DNA of 64,000 nt from Desmodus rotundus (taxonomy: Eukaryota; Chordata; Mammalia; Chiroptera; Phyllostomidae), in NCBI RefSeq assembly GCF_022682495.2, contig NC_071390.1:153984583-154048582 (forward strand), in the 5' to 3' direction. The position numbers were made by a program, and so were the translations under genes. Below, in pieces: positions 58,000 to 64,000 of the stretch (position 1 is the stretch's first letter; every line of letters begins with the position of its first letter). The notes beneath the pieces were generated by a model that searched no databases, was not told the origin of the DNA, and worked only from the letters and a program-made list of their open reading frames with translations.

Positions 58000-58375
58000 T
58001 TGTAGTTCCATTAATATTATCACATTAATATTTTACATTTAAAAAAAGTTATTTATTTTTGGAAATTTTGTAAAGCATATTATACCTATATGTACTAATT
58101 TTTTAATGTGACCAAATCTTAATTTTTCCTGCAAAAATTTATTTCATTGCATTCACCATTTTATATTAGATATATTATCTTATGATTTCTTCTTAATTTT
58201 TTCATAAGTCTTTTTTTTACATTTACCTTTTCAATCCACCTGAAGTGGACTTCTATGAAACTTCTGTGAATATATATTGGGTACTAAGATTTAGTACCCA
58301 ATCCAAACCTCTTCTCTCTACACTTCCTACAAAAATAATTTATCACATATTCCTTCCTTTGTCAATTTGATACTA
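58000..58375 (-). mobile_element. Old L1 ORF2 fragment, inverted
   Basis: Read on the minus strand, 'acttcaggtggattgaaaag', 'gtaaatgtaaaaaaaagac' and 'aaattaagaagaaatcataa' parallel the ORF2 stretch 'aactccagatggattaaagatctaaatgtaaaa...' of ancient L1s. Highly decayed; contains the hairpin at 58276-58302. Confidence 0.45.
58276..58302. repeat. Perfect 12-bp hairpin
   Basis: ATTGGGTACTAA (58276-58287) and TTAGTACCCAAT (58291-58302) separated by GAT. No terminator or RNA role is implied in a mammalian genome. Confidence 0.9.
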
Positions 58376-59971
58376 TCAAAATCAACTAAAAGAAATACTA
58401 TAGTCTACAAATAAAGCACACAAAAATGTTAAGTCTTCATCTGTACAGGACTCATATAAGTCAATGAGATTATTATGAATAGCAAAAAAGAAAGGTAAAA
58501 TAACATGAAAAAACAGGTCACAAAAGAACATATACAGCAAAAATACATGCAGAAAAAATCAGTCTCTCTTTACAAATAAATGGAAAGGTATCACATATTC
58601 ATGGATTGGGAGATTTCATGTTATTAAAATATCTGTGTTACCCAAAGTGATCTACAGATTTAATGTTATACCCATTAAAATCCCAAAGGTATACTTTACA
58701 GAAATATTTTAAAAATCCAAAAATTTATACAAAATCACCAAAAAACTGGAATACCAAAGTAGGCTTCAAATTAAGAACAAAACTGGAGGCATCACACTTT
58801 CTAATTTAAAATATATTGCAAAGAAAGCTACGGTAATCAAAATAGTATATAGCACTGGCATAAAAACAAACATATGCACCACTGTAACTGAATAGAGAGA
58901 GAGAGCCCAGGAATAAGCCTGAGAACATTCAACAAACTAATATTTGACAAGGGTGTCAAGAATTTACAGTGGGGAAAAGATATGCTCTTCAATCAAGAGT
59001 GTTAGGAAAAGTAAATATCTAACATTGTACCCAAAAATCAACTCAAATGTATTAGAGACTTAACTATAAGACCTAAAACCATAAAATCCTAGACAAAAAA
59101 AGCTTTTGATATTGACCTTGGCAAAAATATAACATGTAAAAGCACAGACAACAAAAGTAAAAATAGAAAAGTGAGATTATTTCAAACTAAAATACCTGGC
59201 TAAGAAAACAACAGTATGAAAAGACAACCTACAGAATGAGAGAAAATATCTTAAAAACATATATTTGATAAAAGGTTAATATCAAACTATATAATGAATA
59301 CCTACAACTAACTAGCAAAAATAAATCACCCAATGATAAAAATGGGCAAAAGAACTGAATAGAAGTTGCTCTAAAGAAAATATACAAATGCCAAATACAT
59401 GAAAAGTATTCAACATCACTAGTCGTCAGGGAAGAGCAAATAAAAACCACAATAAAATCTTAGCTTCACCTGTTAGGATGGCTACTATCAAATTAAAAAA
59501 AAAAAGATAAGTGTTGGAAAGTGTAGAGAATTCTGAATCCTTGGTCACTGTTGGTGGAAATGTAAATTGGGGCAATCACTATAGGCAAACAGTATGGAGG
59601 TACATAAATAAACCAAAATTGAATCCACCATAAGAAAAGACGAAATCCCGCCATTTGTGGCAACCTGGGACACCATATGATCCAGCAATCTCACTTCTAA
59701 GTATTTATCCAAAATAACCGAAATCAGGATCTCAAAGAGCCATCTGCCCCCCATGTTCCCTGCAGCCGTGGTCACAAGGCCAAGACGGAAAAACAACCTA
59801 AATGTCCATCAACAGATGAATGGACACAGAAATTTGATATATACGAGGAGTAATATTATTGAGCCACAAAAAGAAGAAAATTCCACCATTTGTGACAATA
59901 GGATGAACCTGAAGGACCTTATGCTCAGTGAAAAAGTCAGACACAAGAGGACAAATACCAGTTACGTAAGG

Positions 59972-60600
59972 AATCTAAAATAGTGACACCATAAACTGGT
60001 ACAGCCACTGTGGAAAACATGGCAATTCCTCAAAAAAGTTATGAATAGAGTTACCGTATGATCCAGCAAATCCCTCTTCTGGGTATCTACCCCCAAATTT
60101 TTAAAACATTTGTTCATGAAGATATATGCATCTTGTTGTCCATTGCAGCATTGTTCACGGTGACCCAGACTTGGTGGCAGTCAGAGTGTCCTGGGACCGA
60201 GGGTTGGATGAAGCAGATGTGGTACAGACATACAATGGAATGCTACTCAGCCATGAGAAAAGATGAAATACTGCCATTTGTGACAACACAGGGGAATCTT
60301 GAGAATATTATGCTAAGCAAAATAAGTCAGAAACAGCTAAGGACCGTAGGATTTCACTCATATGTGGGATATAAAACTGAAACTCATAGATATAGACAAT
60401 GGGAGTTGTTATCAGAAAGAAGTGGTTTCGAGGTAAAGGGGACCAAGTGTATTGTGACAGAAGATGGTTTGACTTTGAGTGCTGGGCACACAACGCAATA
60501 TACAGATCATGTGTCACAGAAATGTACACTTAAACCCCACATGATCCTATTAATCAACATCACCCCAACAAATTTTATTTAAAAATAGAATTAAATAGTG
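59972..60600 (+). mobile_element. Younger L1 3' end nested in the old L1
   Basis: About 59986-60588: 'ctggtacagccactgtggaa', 'accgtatgatccagcaaatc', then the ORF2 C-terminus and a 3' end 'acgcaatatacagatcatg' ... 'caccccaacaaattttattt'. Flanks AATCTAAAATAGTG (59972-59985) and AATTAAATAGTG (60589-60600) are a decayed duplication. Its 3' end is the same type as the L1 at 3050. Confidence 0.8.
60058..60582 (+). pseudogene. L1 ORF2p C-terminus, decayed
   Basis: A 174-codon frame. Residues 1-100 are recognisable as ORF2p C-terminus (PLLGIYPQIFK, FTVTQTWWQSECP, WYRHTMECYSAMRKDEILPF, LENIMLSKISQ). The rest is 3' UTR read through after loss of the stop. Non-functional. Confidence 0.8.
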
Positions 60601-60974
60601 GAATTCATTGAAGCAGAGAATAGAATAGTGATTCCCAGGGACTGAAGAAACCTGTTAATAGGAAAATATTCGACAAAGGGTACAAAATTTCATTTATACA
60701 AGATGAAGTCTTAGCTGATCCACTCTACTGTATAGTGCCTATACTTACAATAATGTATTATATACTTAAAAATTTGCGAATAAAGTAGATCTTATGTTAA
60801 CCATTTTTATTTCAAAAATTATAATAATTAAAAATAAGGTGGGAGAAGAATTTTGCAGGTGATGGATAGCTTTATGAACTAAATTGTGCTGACGAGTTTT
60901 ACACATTACTTATATACAGTTTTTGTACATCACAATTAAGTTAACTAAAATTTAGTATTCTTTTAATCTAAGAA

Positions 60975-61640
60975 ATTTAAATTTAAACAAAAAATACATT
61001 TGAAGACTATGAAAATGGCAGGAAATTTTAAAATAGATGACAACCTACTATTGTTGAGTATGTAAAAACACAAAAACATTACTGATAGAAACATAAATTT
61101 GTATATTACTTCTGGACAGAAATGTGGCAATATGTATTTAGATGCTTATTATTTTTAATCTAGTAATTAAATGTTGAGAAGTTAGTTGCTAGAAAAAAAA
61201 TTGGATATATACACAAATATTCGTATACATGGAGATTTATAATAGATTTGTTTAAAATAGTAAGAAGTTGAAACTACTTAAATAATCAGCAGTATTTACA
61301 TTTTAAGTAACTTTATGTTAAATAAACTTTGTTAAACATTTTACATACATTAAAATAGTTCTAATGAATAGTTATTAATAGGAGAAATATAGATATTAGG
61401 AAGAGCTGAATACATTCATGTATATTACACGTAACCTTCCATGTAAATATGCATATATGCTTAGGACGAAAAAAATTAAGATTGTGAATGTATCCTCCAA
61501 AACGTGAGCATTGCCTGTCTCTGAATGTTAGTTCATATGATTTATATTTAATATGTTATACTTTTCTGTCTGATATCATATTCTACAATGTCTATATTAT
61601 TTTTATACCCTGAAAAAAATATTAATTTAAATGAGTATCA
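60975..61640 (+). mobile_element. Old L1M-type 3' end
   Basis: 'tactattgttgagtatgtaa', 'acagaaatgtggcaatatgt', 'ttagatgcttattattttta', 'ttggatatatacacaaatat', 'tttataatagatttgttta', 'attgcctgtctctgaatgt', 'atatgttatacttttctgtc' and 'ttctacaatgtctatattat' follow the end of ancient L1s (L1ME/L1MC type). Heavily decayed. Confidence 0.7.
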
Positions 61641-62033
61641 TCTAAAAACAAAATAGCTAATGGAACATAGTAAAGAAATATAACTGTAATTACTGACTCA
61701 AAATACCTATAAAATTATAACTCATAAAAGTTTTTGTTTGGATAAGGGGATAATTAAGGCTACTGTAGATATGGTAGTTTACTGAATATAGTCTGGAGAT
61801 ATTTCATTTTTTTAGTTTTAAAGAAACAGCAAATTTGCCTGTATTTATAGAACCCCTAAATAACAACAGGCTGTGAATTAAGGATATTAGAAGCCTTCCA
61901 TTTGCCACTGCATCATAGTAATGCAAATAAGAATTAGCCCACTTTAATAATATTTTTTCCTAAAATGAAGGCTTTCAGAGCAAATTCCTGATATATATAC
62001 ATGTATAGTTATATATAGATATATATTTATACA
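61641..62033. other. Unassigned AT-rich sequence
   Basis: An AT-dinucleotide stretch lies near 61990-62030; nothing else recognised. Confidence 0.4.
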
Positions 62034-62273
62034 AGAGTTGGAAATTATCCCTGACCTGTGTGGCTCGCTTGGTTGGAGCGTGGTTCCTCACACAGAAAGA
62101 TTGCCAGTTTGATTCCCAGTCGGGGCACGTGCCTAGGCTGCAGGTTCGGTCACTGGTTTGGGGACAAATGAGAGGCAACCTGTCAATGTTTCTCTCACAT
62201 CGATGTTTTTCTGCCTCTTTCTCTCTCTTTCTCCCCCTCTCCATAAATAAAAATGTTTTATAAAAGAGTTTGG
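62034..62273 (+). mobile_element. VES SINE, first of a tandem pair
   Basis: The SINE is 62049-62264: 'ccctgacctgtgtggctcgc', 'gattcccagtcggggcacgt', 'ctaggctgcaggttcggtc', CT-rich block and 'ataaataaaaatg' tail. The upstream flank is AGAGTTGGAAATTA (62034-62047); AGAGTTTGG follows its tail (62265-62273). It belongs to the same type as the copy at 10763. Confidence 0.94.
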
Positions 62274-62490
62274 TCCTGGCTGGTGTGGCTCATTGTATTG
62301 AGCACACTGCAAACCAAAAGGTTTGATTCCTGATCAGGGTAAACGCTTGCCTGGGTTGTGGGCCAGTATGCAAGAAGCAACCAGTTGATGTTTCTCACAC
62401 ACTGGTGTTTCTCTCCCTCTCTTTCTCCCACCTTTCCTCTCTCTGTAAAAATAAATAAATAAAATCTTAAAAAAAAAGAGTTGGGAATTA
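62265..62490 (+). mobile_element. VES SINE, second of a tandem pair
   Basis: The SINE is 62274-62476: 'tcctggctggtgtggctcat', 'aggtttgattcctgatcagg', 'cctgggttgtgggccag', CT-rich block and AATAAATAAAATC tail, the 8809-type subfamily. It sits between AGAGTTTGG (62265-62273) and AGAGTTGGGAATTA (62477-62490). Confidence 0.95.
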
Positions 62491-63734
62491 CCTGAGAAGT
62501 TACTACAGAAAGGCTGAAGGAAATTCCTAGATAATATTTTTGCCCCAGGTATTTTACATGCTCTTTTTTTCTACACGGAGTGCTGCTCTGCCTCTGCCTC
62601 TTAGACTCTAAAACCCTCAGCGGGAGTGACTTGAGCTCATGCTTCTGCAGTGGCTTTAATTATTATTCTCTTCTGTTAACCTGCACACATGCTCTGGGGT
62701 ACCGGGCCTTGCTAGTCACCACAATAGCTCATACTCCTTCTCAGCATTTATTCTAATTATATATGTATGTATGTATACATACATATAGCTATGTATATGT
62801 ATACACACACACAGTATGCATTTCTTATATATTTATGTATCTACCTATGTATGATGACTAATATATACTAAATAGCGTGAAGGTGTGTGTACATTCCTGA
62901 AGCACAACATACACACAATTAGTTAAATAGATTAATAAATGATTGAATCCATAACTGTAGTTTAGAGGTCACCCACACAGCATTTATATGCTCTCTTCTA
63001 ACACTCATACCAGTCCTATGAAGCTGTCAGTAAAATTTCAGTTCCATTTGATACGTGAATACATAAAAAATTCAAGTGATTCAATCCTCACACCAAGGCA
63101 TATGGATGGAATACTATGATATTAAAAGGCTTATATTACTTTGGTGTCAGTTCCAGAATGACTTAATAGTGAAACGATGCTGCCACATCCACTCATTCAC
63201 TCACGCATTCATTCATTCAATAAAAGCACGTGCCTTTGTAAAACGTCTGCTGCTGCTGCCGGTGGCAAACACAGTGGCACACAACCAGAGCGCTTACACT
63301 GGGACGAACTCGGCCTTCTCCTCCACACAGTCACTGCCATGGGTAATGAAGAGTTCAGCACCTTTTTCCCGACACCCTTTGCTGAGACCAGTATCCTGCT
63401 CAAAGTCCTGAAATCTCTGGGCCACCGGCCCCCTTATGCTATCACAGCAAAGCCACTGAAGCTGTGGATGACTCTCTAATGTTAAAAATGACTTGATTTG
63501 ATTGTTGAAGTCCAGGCCTGGCAGGCCCTAAAGCCCACCCTCGCCTTTATCCTACATAGAAGCAGATAGGTATCTAAGCACAGTACAAAATGCTGGGAGG
63601 GCCTGAACTGCTCAGAGTCTTCCCATAATCCCAAACCTGAGGAACTGGCTATAAAGAAGGGCTTTTTAAACAAGTTGTCAGTTACGTCTGCTTAAGATTA
63701 ATTTTTTCTTTTCTTTTTTCTTTTTAGGAGGATG
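62491..63734. other. Microsatellite and unassigned sequence
   Basis: Contains (TATG/TACA)n near 62757-62815 and a 'cattcattcattcaat' run near 63200-63222. The 111- and 100-codon overlapping frames at 63076-63479 have no domain. GC content rises around 63240-63430 without CpG clustering. No gene recognised. Confidence 0.35.
62757..62815 (+). repeat. (TATG)n/(ACAT)n/(AC)n microsatellite
   Basis: 'atgtatgtatgtatacatac' followed by 'atatgtatacacacacac'; an imperfect compound repeat. Confidence 0.9.
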
Positions 63735-63880
63735 GATGATCTCTCGGTTTCGTGGGAATTTATCAGCTGATTATAATTCTTTTTTGGCAATGGGCTGTGA
63801 AAATCAAATAAATTGCTCAGTGTTTTTACTGCTGATCCAATTTGTGTCAGCAATCAGGTTCAAAGACCAATGAATTGTCG
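63735..63880. other. Repeat-free candidate conserved element
   Basis: 'tttatcagctgattataatt', 'gggctgtgaaaatcaaataa' and 'atttgtgtcagcaatcagg' are not from any repeat I know. The mix of E-box-like and TAAT motifs is typical of enhancers but proves nothing. No coding frame. Confidence 0.25.
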
Positions 63881-64000
63881 TACTGCAGGGAGGGGGGCAG
63901 GTGGGGGGTGTTGCCCTAAAGAGAGAGTCTTAAAGGGTGTCTGACTGTGTGCTATAATAAAATAGAAATGAAGAAAAAATTAATATGTCAACTTGGTTTT

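Larger units (their letters stand above)
58400..60830 (+). mobile_element. Old L1 (ORF2 3' half to end), interrupted by a younger L1
   Basis: From 58600 the series 'ttcatggattgggagatttc', 'acccaaagtgatctacagat', 'ggaggcatcacactttct', 'acaaactaatatttgacaag', 'gacttaactataagacctaa', 'gaaaagacaacctacagaat' and 'catcactagtcgtcaggg' follows L1 ORF2 in order. It breaks at about 59985 and resumes at 60601 with the older 3' UTR ('gaatagtgattcccagggac', 'tactgtatagtgcct'). Many stops and frameshifts. Left edge approximate. Confidence 0.82.

Noticed and set aside
57995..58700. 5' inversion (twin priming) of a single L1
   Set aside because: The inverted fragment corresponds to an ORF2 region that is also present downstream in the plus-strand L1 (about 59040-59300), so the two cannot be one inverted-truncated copy.
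63076..63479. Overlapping 111- and 100-codon frames
   Set aside because: Two long overlapping plus-strand frames in different registers, no domain, and one starts in a TTCA-type simple repeat.

Overview
This window is nuclear DNA from a placental mammal, almost certainly a bat. The decisive evidence is eight copies of a tRNA-derived SINE of the bat VES type: a tRNA-like head starting near 'ccctggctggtgtggctcag', a CT-rich middle ('gatgtttctctccctctc') and an '(aataa)aaatctttaaa' tail. Four copies have clear target-site duplications and one tandem pair shares its duplication. Around them is the usual eutherian background: L2, MIR, MER5A, Tigger and mariner DNA transposons, MaLR-type LTRs, one complete solo LTR, several ages of L1, an ORF1-only (HAL1-like) element and an RTE-clade remnant. 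I saw no Helitron or piggyBac families of the kind abundant in vespertilionid bats, which weakly points to another VES-bearing family.

I find no credible host protein-coding gene, structural RNA gene, CpG island or CRISPR array. The sequence is AT-rich and CpG-poor, as in a gene desert or a very long intron. Reading frames longer than 60 codons are chance frames or pieces of transposons. The only frames with recognisable protein content are an L1 ORF2 C-terminus (39609-40358), an L1-type ORF1 C-terminus (56138-56563), degraded L1 ORF2 tails, an RTE C-terminus on the minus strand (35.3-35.7 kb), a mariner helix-turn-helix remnant (about 22.9-23.1 kb, minus) and a 41-codon Tigger1 transposase start (12374-12499).

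Layout. 0-5 kb: L2, MIRs and MaLR LTRs, one of them split by a short L1 with target-site duplications. 5-10 kb: a long minus-strand LTR, an 807-bp solo LTR with a perfect 6-bp duplication, the first VES, and a second LTR-like block. 10-19 kb: VES copies, a Tigger1 derivative, a small array of hairpin-forming repeats, MER5A, a Tigger-type MITE, and a long repeat-free stretch that may be conserved. 20-29 kb: an old L1 end, a mariner carrying an internal piece of MER5A, MIR, and two adjacent L1 3' ends. 29-42 kb: LTR, MIR, a poly(A)-only retroinsertion, L1s, the RTE remnant, two L2s and an LTR each interrupted by a VES, and a relatively young L1. 42-55 kb: sparse L2/MIR/MER5A, a MIR-like block with splice-site-like ends, and an unidentified local repeat pair. 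55-62.5 kb: the HAL1-like element, nested L1s and a same-site pair of VES SINEs. 62.5-64 kb: microsatellite and repeat-free sequence.

Nothing here forms an operon or pathway. The biology visible is layered retrotransposition, with younger elements (VES, L1) landing inside older ones (L2, MaLR LTR, old L1). Repeat family names come from remembered consensus features, not a database search, so subfamily names are deliberately avoided and many old-repeat boundaries are approximate.
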